The position numbers and the translations under genes were made by a program. This document shows, in pieces, positions 1-8,542 of a stretch of DNA of 58,806 nucleotides (the stretch's first letter is position 1; each line of letters opens with the position of its first letter). Source of the stretch: Sphingobacteriales bacterium 16-39-50 (GTDB lineage: Bacteria > Bacteroidota > Bacteroidia > Sphingobacteriales > Sphingobacteriaceae); contig NCHA01000017.1 in the NCBI GenBank assembly GCA_002257025.1, forward strand, positions 1 through 58,806, given 5' to 3'. The notes under the pieces are model-generated. The model did no database searches. It was not told the DNA's origin and worked only from the letters and a program-made list of their open reading frames with translations.

Positions 1-45
1 TTTTGAATTTGCTAAACAGGGGGGGCTTGCTTTAGGAAAGTGGGT

Positions 46-76
46 TAAAAACCTTGTTTTTGTAACCTAAACAAGG
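46..76 (-). terminator. Rho-independent terminator after the ACP phosphodiesterase-like gene
   Basis: An 8-bp stem (52-59 CCTTGTTT with 69-76 AAACAAGG, 9-nt loop) is followed on the minus strand by a run of five T. It lies 43 bp past the stop of the leftward gene at 119-796, so it most likely ends that transcript. The remaining bases 1-45 hold no recognisable gene. Confidence 0.6.
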
Positions 77-118
77 GATTTTACGGTAGTTTAAATTTTT
101 ACCGGACACTAGTGATTA

Positions 119-796
119 TCAACTGTCAATTAATTTCACGTTTATCTCCTCAAATATCTCCATGTAATTTCCCAGCAGATTTTGGTGATAATCGTTCAGG
201 ATATCTCCAAGGACAAGTATTTCGTTATCACTGAGCGGGTCTTTCCATACCCGCATACAAATTCTGTTTAAGGCATACATGATATTTTGACTCTCGCGAT
301 AGCTTTCGAGGTAGTTAGACTGAATGAATTTATCAAAGAAAATAAAGAACTGGCTTGTATCCTGAATATTATTCAGTTTAAGAAATCTGTTAATCGCTTC
401 CCTGTCCGATTGTCTTAGATGAGAATAGAAATCCACGGTTTGAACGTGATTCTCAGTTAACAGTGTGCTATCAAGCATCAGTTCCAGCGAAATATGGGCT
501 AAAAATGATGGACGAACTACCGAGTTTTTTAGTGCCGGGATGATCGCTTTTTTAATACCTGCAGTGTGTTCTGCAAAGAATTCTGAATTATGAAAATTAC
601 GGTCTACAATCATGTGTCGTTTCCAGCCTTCTAAAATTGAACTTTCGAAATTACTGCTAAACCGCTCTGCATTTCTTTCCGGATGCAGATTCCAGTCCTT
701 CCTGGCATTTTTTACAAGATCAGGCAAAACTGTACCCAAAACCAGATGCGGGTCTTCGCTGTGCCTGTCAAAGTAAAAATGAGAAAGGAAGTTCAT
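119..796 (-). CDS. Acyl carrier protein phosphodiesterase-like protein (AcpH / DUF479 family)
   Basis: A soluble 225-residue protein. The N-terminus MNFLSHFYFDRH followed by GTVLPDLV (about residues 21-28) matches the start of AcpH-type proteins, in which MNFLxH and a G-x-L-x-D segment are conserved. E. coli AcpH is somewhat shorter. Known members remove the 4'-phosphopantetheine arm from acyl carrier protein, although Bacteroidota homologues are largely uncharacterised. No signal peptide or membrane segment is visible. The gene stands alone, divergent from tyrS with a 138-bp gap, and ends in a convincing terminator. The family call is by motif only, so the biochemical role is inferred. Confidence 0.7.
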   Translation of the reverse strand: MNFLSHFYFDRHSEDPHLVLGTVLPDLVKNARKDWNLHPERNAERFSSNFESSILEGWKRHMIVDRNFHNSEFFAEHTAGIKKAIIPALKNSVVRPSFLAHISLELMLDSTLLTENHVQTVDFYSHLRQSDREAINRFLKLNNIQDTSQFFIFFDKFIQSNYLESYRESQNIMYALNRICMRVWKDPLSDNEILVLGDILNDYHQNLLGNYMEIFEEINVKLIDS

Positions 797-901
797 TTTA
801 CTGTTTTTTTAATTGGATTTGATTGATTAATTCAAGCTGAATAATAGCTGAAGAACATAAATCTACGAAAATTTTGCCATGCAGAGGTTTATCAATTCTG
901 C

Positions 902-909
902 TATATTTG
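902..909 (+). promoter_or_regulatory. TAnnTTTG (-7) promoter box of tyrS
   Basis: TATATTTG lies 25 nt before the tyrS start codon and fits the Bacteroidota sigma-ABfr -7 consensus TAnnTTTG. A TTTG at 873-876 is a possible -33 box, but the 25-nt spacing is longer than usual. Confidence 0.5.
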
Positions 910-934
910 CATTCCAAATGATCCATAAGAGAAA

Positions 935-2218
935 ATGAATTTTGTAGAAGAATTACGCTGGCGGGGAATGCTGCATGATATCATGCCCGGTACTGAAGAA
1001 GAACTTAACAAGCAAATGACATCAGGTTATATTGGGTTTGATCCTACGGCGGATTCTTTGCATGTTGGGCATCTAACCCAGATCATGACATTGATACATT
1101 TTCAGCGGGCAGGACATAAACCTTTTGCCCTTGTTGGTGGAGCAACCGGAATGGTGGGTGATCCTTCAGGTAAATCGGCTGAGCGTAATCTTCTTTCTGA
1201 AGATGTTTTAAATCATAACGTAAAATGTCTTGAGAACCAATTGAAAAAATTTCTTGATTTCAATACTAGTGCCAACAGTGCTGAAATGGTAAATAACTAT
1301 GATTGGTTTAAGAATTTTACCTTTCTTGATTTTATTCGTGATGTAGGTAAGCATCTGACAGTCAATTATATGATGGCTAAGGATTCAGTTAAGAAGCGGC
1401 TTGAGGGTGAAACCGGGATGTCTTTCACTGAATTTAGCTATCAGCTTGTTCAGGGCTATGATTTTTACTACCTCTGGAAAGAAAAGAACTGTCAGGTGCA
1501 AATGGGTGGGTCTGATCAATGGGGTAATATCGTAACTGGAACTGAATTAATCCGAAGAAAAGCTGCAGGTAATGCCTTTGCAATCACCACACAGTTGATC
1601 AAAAAAGCAGACGGAACGAAGTTTGGTAAAACAGAAAGTGGTGCAGTATGGTTGGATCCTGCAAAGACTTCACCTTATAAGTTCTATCAGTTCTGGTTGA
1701 ATACAACAGATGCAGATGCTAAAAGCTGGATCAGGATCTTTACGCTGAAAACCAGAGAGCAGATAGAAGAATTAGAGCGTGAGCATGATCTTGCCCCTCA
1801 TCTCAGAACCCTTCAAAAAGCACTTGCCGAAGAAATTACAATTAGGAGTCACTCATTAGAAGCACTTGAAACTGCCCTGAAAACTTCCGAGTTTTTATTT
1901 GGGAATGGTTCGCTAGAATTTATTAATAGTTTGAGCGATGAAGAGGTACTCGATGTTCTTGATGGCTTACCCCAGTTTGAAATCTCCTTGGCAGAATTTT
2001 CTTCCGGCATCAATCTGACCGATCTTCTTGCTGAAAAAACTCAGGTTTTTCCGTCCAAAGGAGAAGCGCGTAAAATGATCAGTGGAGGCGGAGTATCGGT
2101 GAATAAGGAAAAGGTAACAGAGCCTGCACAGATTTTTACTCTTGATAATCTGATCAGAGGTAAATTTCTGGTTGCCCAAAAGGGTAAAAAGAATTATTAT
2201 TTGATCATTGTAACATAA
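935..2218 (+). CDS. tyrS: Tyrosyl-tRNA synthetase
   Basis: Charges tRNA-Tyr with tyrosine in the cytoplasm. It is a class I synthetase of 427 residues, the usual length for bacterial TyrS. The HIGH signature is HVGH at residues 43-46 after GFDPTADSL. The KMSKS-loop equivalent is KFGKT at 229-233, typical of this enzyme. The tyrosine pocket is represented by GYDFYYL and GGSDQWGN. Residues from about 355 to 420 form an S4 RNA-binding domain ([16 protein letters not shown]). The ATG start is well placed behind a -7 box. A perfect 10-bp AT-rich inverted repeat follows the stop. Confidence 0.97.
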   Translation: MNFVEELRWRGMLHDIMPGTEEELNKQMTSGYIGFDPTADSLHVGHLTQIMTLIHFQRAGHKPFALVGGATGMVGDPSGKSAERNLLSEDVLNHNVKCLENQLKKFLDFNTSANSAEMVNNYDWFKNFTFLDFIRDVGKHLTVNYMMAKDSVKKRLEGETGMSFTEFSYQLVQGYDFYYLWKEKNCQVQMGGSDQWGNIVTGTELIRRKAAGNAFAITTQLIKKADGTKFGKTESGAVWLDPAKTSPYKFYQFWLNTTDADAKSWIRIFTLKTREQIEELEREHDLAPHLRTLQKALAEEITIRSHSLEALETALKTSEFLFGNGSLEFINSLSDEEVLDVLDGLPQFEISLAEFSSGINLTDLLAEKTQVFPSKGEARKMISGGGVSVNKEKVTEPAQIFTLDNLIRGKFLVAQKGKKNYYLIIVT

Positions 2219-2226
2219 TCCTGCCA

Positions 2227-2250
2227 TTAAATTCAAAGAGTTGAATTTAA
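2227..2250 (+). terminator. AT-rich hairpin between tyrS and the MutS-like gene
   Basis: A perfect inverted repeat, TTAAATTCAA at 2227-2236 and TTGAATTTAA at 2241-2250 with loop AGAG, begins 9 bp after the tyrS stop. It has no GC clamp or long T-run, so termination is likely weak. It could instead be an operator for the following gene. Confidence 0.35.
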
Positions 2251-2266
2251 AATTTAGCAATATATT

Positions 2267-4090
2267 TTGTCGATACAGGTAAGAGAGTATTATCATGAGA
2301 AGCAACTTGAGTGCGAAGCGGAAATAAAGCGATTTGAACGTCAAATCAATATTTTTTCCTTTTTGCGCCTTTTTGTACTTATTGCTGGAATTTTTCTGTT
2401 CTATCAGACGATCAGTTATAGTTTGATCTGGCTTTCTTTTGTATTAGTTTTTTTACTCATCCTTGGATTTGCGTGGCTAGTTGCCAAACAAAGTCGCTTT
2501 CAAAAACATGCCGATTATTTCAGGAATCTTAGTATAGTTCATTCCAACGAATTAAACAGCCTTGACCGAAAGCAAAATATCTATTCTGACGGATCTGCAT
2601 TTACTGATGATCTTCATCCCTATTCTTCCGATCTGGATATTTTCGGTAAAGGTTCTCTTTTCGGGATGATTAACCGCTCTGCTACCAATTGGGGTATTGT
2701 GAAATTGGCCGGTTGGTTAAAGGGACCTGCTAGCAAAGCTGTTATCCAGGAAAGACAATTTGCTGTGATTGAATTGGGTGCAAATTTAATCTGGAAGCAT
2801 CATTTTCAGGCAGTATTGCTTTTTGCAAATAAAGCTGCTGAGGACCAGTCGGCTGAGCTTTTTAAATTTCTGAATATAAGCATAGATAAGTCCGCCTCCT
2901 GGCTAATAATTTATGTTCGTTGGATTCCAATAGTCTTTTTAGTTACAGTGATTGGCTCCTGGTTCATTCCTTCGCTTCTCATTCTGCTATCAGTCCTCAT
3001 TGTCTTCAATCTAATCGTGACACAGCAATATCATTCAAGGATCCTTAAAACCGATAGTATGATCGGTAAGATGAGCAGGATTCTGGAACACTTTTCTGAA
3101 GCCATTTTAGCCATAATGGATGAAAACTGGAAGTCAGTAATGTGCCGGAAGCTTGCAGATGATTTGAAAGGTAAGGCAGATAAGGAACTCTCAGTACAAA
3201 TCAAGCATTTCTCTCTGCTTATCAGCCATCTAACCTTCGGACTTACGGCAGTGGGGGGAATTCTGAATGTTGTGATGTTATGGAACATAAGGCAGTTATT
3301 TGCAATTGAAAATTGGAAAAAAGAGAATCATGAGGGACTGAAACAGGCTTTTGATGTTTTGGCTTCCTTTGAAGCTTTGATAAGTCTGAGCTCTTTGAAT
3401 ACAAATTATCCGGAATGGTGTTTTGCAGAAATCAATGAGCAGGAAAATTATACTTTAAAGGCCAAATCCATCGGGCATCCATTGATCCCATCACTGCAAA
3501 GGGTAGATAATGACTATCTCCTTGATAATCAGTTGAAAATAGATATTATCACCGGCTCTAACATGGCCGGGAAAAGTACTTTTTTACGTACTCTAGGAAT
3601 AAATACTGTTCTTGCCCTTAGTGGTGCACCGTCCTGTGCATTATCAATGGAAGTTAGCCGGATGCTGATTTTTACCTATATGCGTATCCGTGATTCCCTG
3701 AATGAAAGTACCTCCACTTTTAAAGCAGAACTCGATCGTTTACAAGCTCTGATTAAGATGCTGGATAATTCAGGGAAGGTCTATTTCCTGATTGATGAAA
3801 TGTTGAGAGGTACCAATTCTGTTGATAAATATCTTGGTTCAAAGGCTGTTATTGAAAAGCTGATCGCCCAAAATGCGGTAGGTATTGTTGCTACCCATGA
3901 TCTGCAAATAGCCGGATTAGAAAAGAAGTATCCTGATTATATCCGCAACTATTACTTTGATATCCAAATGGAAGCCGATGAAATGAGGTTTGATTATAAG
4001 CTGAAAGAAGGGGAATGCAAAACCTTTAATGCTTCTTTATTGCTTCAGAGAATCGGAATTTATCCTGAAAATCAGCATCAGCAGGATTAA
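2267..4090 (+). CDS. Membrane-anchored MutS-like ATPase (MutS domain V family)
   Basis: 607 residues. The N-terminal half has two hydrophobic pairs (about residues 32-73 and 210-250), and the C-terminal half is a MutS-type ABC ATPase. Walker A is GSNMAGKST (430-438), and Walker B with the adjoining signature is FLIDEMLRGTNSVD (about 505-518). The mismatch-recognition and connector domains of true MutS are absent, so post-replicative mismatch repair is unlikely. Such proteins are common in Bacteroidota but functionally uncharacterised. The start is TTG; no in-frame ATG occurs until deep in the protein. The region around the TTG also resembles a -7 box (TATATTTTG at 2261-2269), so the exact start is uncertain. 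The gene follows tyrS after 48 bp. Confidence 0.8.
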   Translation: MSIQVREYYHEKQLECEAEIKRFERQINIFSFLRLFVLIAGIFLFYQTISYSLIWLSFVLVFLLILGFAWLVAKQSRFQKHADYFRNLSIVHSNELNSLDRKQNIYSDGSAFTDDLHPYSSDLDIFGKGSLFGMINRSATNWGIVKLAGWLKGPASKAVIQERQFAVIELGANLIWKHHFQAVLLFANKAAEDQSAELFKFLNISIDKSASWLIIYVRWIPIVFLVTVIGSWFIPSLLILLSVLIVFNLIVTQQYHSRILKTDSMIGKMSRILEHFSEAILAIMDENWKSVMCRKLADDLKGKADKELSVQIKHFSLLISHLTFGLTAVGGILNVVMLWNIRQLFAIENWKKENHEGLKQAFDVLASFEALISLSSLNTNYPEWCFAEINEQENYTLKAKSIGHPLIPSLQRVDNDYLLDNQLKIDIITGSNMAGKSTFLRTLGINTVLALSGAPSCALSMEVSRMLIFTYMRIRDSLNESTSTFKAELDRLQALIKMLDNSGKVYFLIDEMLRGTNSVDKYLGSKAVIEKLIAQNAVGIVATHDLQIAGLEKKYPDYIRNYYFDIQMEADEMRFDYKLKEGECKTFNASLLLQRIGIYPENQHQQD

Positions 4091-4492
4091 GAATCTTGCT
4101 GATGCAGTTGCTCAGCTCTTGGGACAGGTTTATCACAGTAAAGCCCTTGCTAAATTAAAACGGAGAATTATTGATGCAAGTATCAAAATTGGTACATGAT
4201 TTTTTCATCACCCATCATTAATGCTTGATTTATAACCTGGATGTATGTTTTGCGTCCGATTTCTTTTTGAAAACAATGAAAACCAATGTGTTATATACTA
4301 ATTCGGCTATTATTCATCTGTTTTTGTTAACCTCAGCAATAAATATTTACCATGCATGATAATTAATTGCTTGTTTATAATCTTTTCAAATTCATCTTTT
4401 TTCGAACAAGCTCTCCACAAGGCTAATACCCATTTCTGATTATTTTTTTTTACATTTAAAACAGAATCTAAAACTAATTTAAATTGTGAACA
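4091..4492. other. 402-bp intergenic region, no convincing gene
   Basis: The stretch is AT-rich, particularly 4200-4490. A +1 frame running out of the end of the MutS-like gene stays open for about 35 codons to a TGA near 4199 (residues such as NLADAVAQLLGQVYHSKALA). It has no start of its own and no family I recognise. It could be a decayed gene tail. No clear promoter box was found ahead of the next gene. Confidence 0.4.
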
Positions 4493-5713
4493 ATGTCTAA
4501 TTCTTTCAATCGCCGAAAATTTTTACAGGCAAGTGCTTTTGCAGGAGCTGCTTCCTTGTGGTCGCCTAGCTTAAGTGCTGAGACTTTAACTGACGCCAAA
4601 TCATCTGATATTGGCAAGTCAAAATGGGACCTCGACACTCCAGCTTTATGTGTCGATCTTGATAAAATGGAAAAGAACATTAAGCATGTACACACCCGGT
4701 TGCAGGGTACAGGTACAGGTGTTCGTCCCCATGTTAAAACACATAAATGTCCGGCTATTGCAAAGATGCAGGTTGCTGCTGGAGCTGTTGGTGTATGTGC
4801 CGCGAAGCTTGGAGAATCGGAGGTGATGCTTGTTAACGGAATTCAGAACGTATTGATGACAGGTGTTAACATATCGGTATCGAAGATCAAACATGCTATG
4901 GCTTTGAGAAAGAAGTATAAAGGCTTCATTCAGGCGGTAGATAATATGCAGAATGCCAGGGATCTTCAGGATGCTGCTAAGGCAGCAGGTATTATTGCTG
5001 ATGTTGTTGTGGATCTGGATGTTATCAATAGATCAGGGATTGCAAATGGGCAACCGGCATTAGCACTTGCACAATATGTAGACAAAGCACCCAATTTGAA
5101 ATTTCACGGTGTACTGGCATATGATGGAGCTGTTCAGCATGTAGAAGGTTTTAAGCGTCGTAAAGAACAGGCATTTAAAACTTTTGAACCGGTTGTAGGG
5201 AGCTATGAACTGATGAAGAAATCTGGATTAAATATGGAAATCTTCAGTGGTGGTGGAACCGGTACCTATGATATGATGTATGAAATTCCTGGCTTTACTG
5301 ATGTGCAGGTTGGAAGTTATTTGTTTATGGATCATCAGTATATGATTATTGGTGGTGCAAACAATGAAAAAATAATGGATGATTTCGCACCTTCTTTAAC
5401 GGTAATGGCTACCATTATTAATGATTCCAAAGCAGGGAAATATGTCACAGATTCAGGTGCAAAAGCTATGACATTAAATGTGCCACATGGAATTGTTATT
5501 GGAGAACCTGATTTTGATTATAATGCAGGTTCAGATGAGTATGGATCAGTAAAAATTATCAATCCTAACAAAACCTATAAAGTCGGAGATAAATTCGAGG
5601 TAATCGTACCACACTGTGATCCTATAGTCAACTTATATGATTTCATGTACGGTATCCGGAATGGTAAGGTGGAAAAGATTCTGCCTATTCTGGCACGCGG
5701 GAAATCGCAATAG
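4493..5713 (+). CDS. Tat-exported D-threonine aldolase / alanine-racemase-fold PLP enzyme (DSD1 type)
   Basis: A fold-type III PLP enzyme of 406 residues. D-threonine aldolases and D-serine dehydratases of this family cleave or dehydrate beta-hydroxy-D-amino acids using PLP and a divalent metal. The Schiff-base lysine is K82 in RPHVKTHK. The C-terminal metal site fits H374-C375-D376 (VPHCDP), with the H-x-D spacing known from D-threonine aldolase. The N-terminus NRRKFLQASAFAG is a twin-arginine signal followed by a hydrophobic stretch and an SLSAE cleavage region, so the enzyme should be exported folded with its cofactor. The gene is isolated. The substrate (D-threonine, D-serine or another 3-hydroxy-D-amino acid) cannot be decided from sequence. 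Confidence 0.8.
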   Translation: MSNSFNRRKFLQASAFAGAASLWSPSLSAETLTDAKSSDIGKSKWDLDTPALCVDLDKMEKNIKHVHTRLQGTGTGVRPHVKTHKCPAIAKMQVAAGAVGVCAAKLGESEVMLVNGIQNVLMTGVNISVSKIKHAMALRKKYKGFIQAVDNMQNARDLQDAAKAAGIIADVVVDLDVINRSGIANGQPALALAQYVDKAPNLKFHGVLAYDGAVQHVEGFKRRKEQAFKTFEPVVGSYELMKKSGLNMEIFSGGGTGTYDMMYEIPGFTDVQVGSYLFMDHQYMIIGGANNEKIMDDFAPSLTVMATIINDSKAGKYVTDSGAKAMTLNVPHGIVIGEPDFDYNAGSDEYGSVKIINPNKTYKVGDKFEVIVPHCDPIVNLYDFMYGIRNGKVEKILPILARGKSQ

Positions 5714-5727
5714 AATTTAGTTGAGAG

Positions 5728-5757
5728 TTGAGAGTGGAGAATTGAGAGTGGGGAATC
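5728..5757 (+). repeat. 30-bp repeat, left arm of an inverted pair around the S23 gene
   Basis: A tandem of two 14-mers of the type TTGAGAGTGGAGAA. It matches the reverse complement of 6292-6321 at 29 of 30 positions. The pair encloses 534 bp that contain one S23-family gene and its terminator. Confidence 0.75.
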
Positions 5758-5836
5758 CGCATTCAATTCTCCATTTACTTATTAGTTGACACCACTCAAT
5801 AATTTTCAATCAGAGAATTTAATATTTATATCTATA

Positions 5837-5860
5837 CTCACAAAGTTTAAATACTGTGAG
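5837..5860 (+). promoter_or_regulatory. Hairpin directly before the S23 start
   Basis: CTCACA (5837-5842) can pair with TGTGAG (5855-5860) across a 12-nt loop and ends 2 nt before the TTG start. It could reduce initiation or bind a regulator. No experimental counterpart is known to me. Confidence 0.3.
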
Positions 5861-5862
5861 CC

Positions 5863-6210
5863 TTGAGTGTAGTTGCAACCAAATCTTATTGTTTTGCCAT
5901 AAAAGTAGTGGCCATGTATAAATTTCTTGTTGAGGATAGAAAGGAATATGTTTTATCTAAACAGCTCCTCAGATGTGGAACGGCTATTGGAGCTCTAGTT
6001 AGAGAAGCACAGCATGCTCAATCCCGGCCAGATTTTGTGCATAAGATGAGCGTTGCATTAAAGGAGGCCAATGAAACTGCTTATTGGATCAGCCTATTGA
6101 ATGATACCGGATATTTGTCTGTGGAGATCTTTTCAACTTTGAGCAATGATTGTGATGAATTATTAAGATTATTAGTCAAAATTGTTAAGACAGCTAAAGG
6201 AATCAAGTAA
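5863..6210 (+). CDS. Four-helix-bundle protein of the S23 (23S rRNA intervening-sequence) family
   Basis: A small helical protein of 115 residues. The segments KEYVLSKQLLRCGTAIG and VREAQHAQSRPDFVHKMSVA are hallmarks of this family, which was first seen in 23S rRNA intervening sequences and is related to the Avd accessory proteins of diversity-generating retroelements. Free-standing copies have no established function. An in-frame stop at 5857-5859 fixes the upstream limit, so the start is TTG at 5863, which gives the normal family length; the first ATG would remove the first 17 residues. There is no reverse transcriptase or rRNA nearby. The gene is bracketed by an inverted 30-bp repeat, hinting at mobility as a unit. 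Confidence 0.8.
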   Translation: MSVVATKSYCFAIKVVAMYKFLVEDRKEYVLSKQLLRCGTAIGALVREAQHAQSRPDFVHKMSVALKEANETAYWISLLNDTGYLSVEIFSTLSNDCDELLRLLVKIVKTAKGIK

Positions 6211-6255
6211 CACTTTGTTTTAGACGGTATAAAGAAGGTCTGAATCAGTTAATAG

Positions 6256-6291
6256 AAAAAGCCCGCTAAGTTTAATCCTAACGGGCTTTTT
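6256..6291. terminator. Bidirectional terminator between S23 and DUF1080 genes
   Basis: A symmetrical hairpin, AAAAAGCCCG (6256-6265) and CGGGCTTTTT (6282-6291), with a 16-nt loop. It carries a T-run on both strands, so it can end both the S23 transcript and the leftward DUF1080 operon. Confidence 0.85.
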
Positions 6292-6321
6292 GATTCTCCA
6301 CTCTCAATTCTCCACTCTCAA
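6292..6321 (-). repeat. 30-bp repeat, right arm of the inverted pair around the S23 gene
   Basis: The inverted copy of 5728-5757 with one mismatch. It abuts the terminator at 6256-6291 and stops 5 bp before the DUF1080 stop codon. Confidence 0.75.
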
Positions 6322-6325
6322 TTAT

Positions 6326-7024
6326 TTACAGTTTCTTAATCTCAATATTCCTATACCAAACCTCGTCTCCATGATCCTGGATTGCGATTTTTCCGGATTT
6401 GTAGATGCTGAACCCTGGCATGGTGTTGAACTTACTTCCTGCAACCATTTTTTTCCAGTCATCATCCCACATGGTTGTAGATACAATGTTTTTGCCGTTC
6501 ATGAAAAAGTCGAGTTTGCCATTGTTGGCAATGATCTCCACTTTATTCCACTGCCCAACCGGGTTTACCGGTTCGGAGCTACTTGCAATCAGATCATACA
6601 AATCTCCGGCGCGGTGCTTATTGATTTTGCCATCAGCATGGCCGTCATTATCCAATACCTGCATCTCAGGACCTGTATTATAGGATGATTTATATTTTGA
6701 CAAGTCCTCATTTACATAGAATATGATCCCGCTATTTCCATTTTTGGATATTTTCCATTCCATCCTGAGATGGAAATTATCGAATGAATCATTGGTGGTT
6801 AAATCACCTCCCTGCCCGGGTTGTCTGTTTTTAGCGTCGAGGTAAAGTGTACCATCAACAACCTTCCAGTCGGTTCCGGCTGTTGATTTTCCATAGCTAT
6901 GCCATCCGCTAGTCGTTTTACCGTCAAATAATTTCTGCCATCCTTTGGTTTTCATGCTATTTTTGCTTGAGCCACAGCCGGAAAGTAGAACTGCGCTGAG
7001 AATAATCAGGCTGATTTTTTTCAT
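6326..7024 (-). CDS. DUF1080 lipoprotein (3-keto-glycoside hydrolase/lyase-like)
   Basis: 232 residues. The lipoprotein signal MKKISLIILSAVLLSGC predicts lipidation at C17 and a periplasmic or outer-membrane location. The mature part is a single jelly-roll DUF1080 domain (WQKLFDGKTTSGWHSYG, then NSGIIFYVNED, GPEMQVLDNDGH and the C-terminal IAIQDHGDEVWYRNIEIK). Members of this family are known to cleave 3-keto-disaccharides or 3-keto-glycosides formed by sugar 3-dehydrogenases. It is the last gene of the leftward operon, with a 1-bp gap from the cytochrome c gene. This setting supports action on an oxidised glycoside, though the exact substrate is unknown. Confidence 0.85.
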   Translation of the reverse strand: MKKISLIILSAVLLSGCGSSKNSMKTKGWQKLFDGKTTSGWHSYGKSTAGTDWKVVDGTLYLDAKNRQPGQGGDLTTNDSFDNFHLRMEWKISKNGNSGIIFYVNEDLSKYKSSYNTGPEMQVLDNDGHADGKINKHRAGDLYDLIASSSEPVNPVGQWNKVEIIANNGKLDFFMNGKNIVSTTMWDDDWKKMVAGSKFNTMPGFSIYKSGKIAIQDHGDEVWYRNIEIKKL

Positions 7025-7025
7025 A

Positions 7026-7439
7026 TTATTTAGTTTTTAAGGAAAGAATGTATTTAACCATTTCCTTTGCATCATCTGTACTTAGGGCTGCATGTGGTGC
7101 CATTGGGATTTCACCCCATGAACCGGATCCCCCATTAATGATTTTACCGGCAAGCATCTCAATGTTTGCTTCAGAAGCTTCGTATTTATTGGCAACATCA
7201 ACATAAGATGGGCCAACGATCTTAGTATCAACTTTATGGCAGGTCAGACAATCCGAGCCACTGATTAGCTGCTCACCTTTTGCAGAGCCTGAGCTTGCCG
7301 GAGCAACAGGGGCTGCACTGGTGTCAATGGCAACTTGTTCAACTGCGGCTGTTGTGTCTTCTGTACTTTCTGATTTTTCAGCACTGTTACATGCCATGAT
7401 AACGCTGCAAACTCCTAAAACGATTAGTATTTTTTTCAT
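7026..7439 (-). CDS. Mono-heme cytochrome c lipoprotein
   Basis: 137 residues. The lipobox VIMAC (C17) is followed by an Ala/Ser/Pro/Thr-rich linker (about 20-53) and then one class I cytochrome c domain. The heme is bound by C64-L-T-C67-H68 with M113 (EIPMAPH) as probable axial ligand. It most likely carries electrons in the periplasm from a sugar dehydrogenase to the respiratory chain. The domain closely resembles the heme domain inside the large fusion protein encoded upstream in the same operon (shared IVGPSY/SIGPSY and KII-GGxGxWGE segments). Its position beside DUF1080 and opposite a GMC dehydrogenase supports a role as electron acceptor. Confidence 0.88.
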   Translation of the reverse strand: MKKILIVLGVCSVIMACNSAEKSESTEDTTAAVEQVAIDTSAAPVAPASSGSAKGEQLISGSDCLTCHKVDTKIVGPSYVDVANKYEASEANIEMLAGKIINGGSGSWGEIPMAPHAALSTDDAKEMVKYILSLKTK

Positions 7440-7480
7440 GATTTTTATATAAATTATTGCTTGAAATTAATGATTAATAA

Positions 7481-8533
7481 TTAAATACCGAGAATCTTTC
7501 GGTTAAACTCCTCATTGCTTCCGGTACCTGCAAAATCATCAAATGCCCTTTCAGTCACTCTGATGATATGATCCTTTATGAATGCTGCTCCCTCACGCGC
7601 CCCGTCTTCCGGATGCTTTATGCAGCATTCCCATTCCATTACAGCCCAGCCTTTAAAATCGTATTGCGTCAGTTTGCTGAAGATCCTTTTGAAATCAACC
7701 TGACCATCGCCAGGAGAACGATACCTGCCAGCTCTGTCCGCCCAGTTCTGGTATCCACCAAAAGTTCCCTGTTTGCCTGTTGAATTGAATTCCGCATCCT
7801 TCACATGGAATGCTTTTATGCGCTCATGATAATGGTCAATATATTGAACATAATCGAGGCATTGCAATACAAAGTGGGAGGGATCATAAAGTAGACAGGC
7901 TCTTGAATGATTATTTACTTTCTCAAGGAACATTTCATAGGTTACCCCATCGAAAAGATCCTCACCCGGATGGATTTCATAACAAACATCCACACCATGC
8001 TGGTCAAAATGATCCAGGATTGGAAGCCAGCGTTTTGCCAGTTCTTTAAATCCGGCATCAACCAGTCCGGCTGGCCTCTGTGGCCATGGATGCCAGGTAT
8101 GCCATAATAATGATCCGCTGAATGTCGCGTGGGCAGTGATGCCCATGTGCTTTGAAGCAATTGCAGCATATTTTAATTGTTGGACGGCCCATTCTGTACG
8201 GGCTTTGGGATTGTTATGCACACTGGCAGGAGCGAAGCCGTCGAAAAGCAGATCATACGCCGGATTCACAGCAACGAGCTGCCCCTGCAGATGAGTTGAT
8301 AATTCAGTTATTTCCATACCGCAGGAATTAACAATCCCCTTGATTTCATCGGCATAGGTTTTACTTTCGGCAGCCTTTTGAAGATCTATGCAGCGCGGAT
8401 CCCAGGTTGGAATTTGTACGCCTTCGAATCCAAGACTTTTTGCCCATTTACATATTGATTCCAGGCTGTTGAATGGTGCGGTATCACCTAAAAACTGTGC
8501 AAGAAATATTGCGGGTCCCTTTATTGTAGTCAT
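7481..8533 (-). CDS. Sugar phosphate isomerase/epimerase family TIM-barrel protein
   Basis: 350 residues, of the AP-endonuclease-2/xylose-isomerase-like superfamily. Typical metal-site segments are visible: CYEIHPGEDLFDG, LYDPSHFVLQ, AFHVKDAEF and AVMEWECC, with Glu, Asp and His as likely ligands. No signal peptide is seen, so it should be cytoplasmic. The family isomerises or epimerises sugars and sugar phosphates, and some members act on keto-sugars in 3-keto-glycoside pathways. The gene lies 9 bp after the Gfo/Idh gene and 41 bp before the cytochrome c gene, so it is part of the leftward operon. The exact reaction is not inferable. Confidence 0.8.
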   Translation of the reverse strand: MTTIKGPAIFLAQFLGDTAPFNSLESICKWAKSLGFEGVQIPTWDPRCIDLQKAAESKTYADEIKGIVNSCGMEITELSTHLQGQLVAVNPAYDLLFDGFAPASVHNNPKARTEWAVQQLKYAAIASKHMGITAHATFSGSLLWHTWHPWPQRPAGLVDAGFKELAKRWLPILDHFDQHGVDVCYEIHPGEDLFDGVTYEMFLEKVNNHSRACLLYDPSHFVLQCLDYVQYIDHYHERIKAFHVKDAEFNSTGKQGTFGGYQNWADRAGRYRSPGDGQVDFKRIFSKLTQYDFKGWAVMEWECCIKHPEDGAREGAAFIKDHIIRVTERAFDDFAGTGSNEEFNRKILGI

Positions 8534-8542
8534 AATCTATTT

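Noticed and set aside
1967..2344. 125-residue frame antisense to tyrS and the MutS-like start
   Set aside because: Overlaps two real genes; composition is typical of a shadow frame.
7568..8169. Several 66-79-residue frames opposite the TIM-barrel gene
   Set aside because: All are shadows of a well-supported gene on the other strand.
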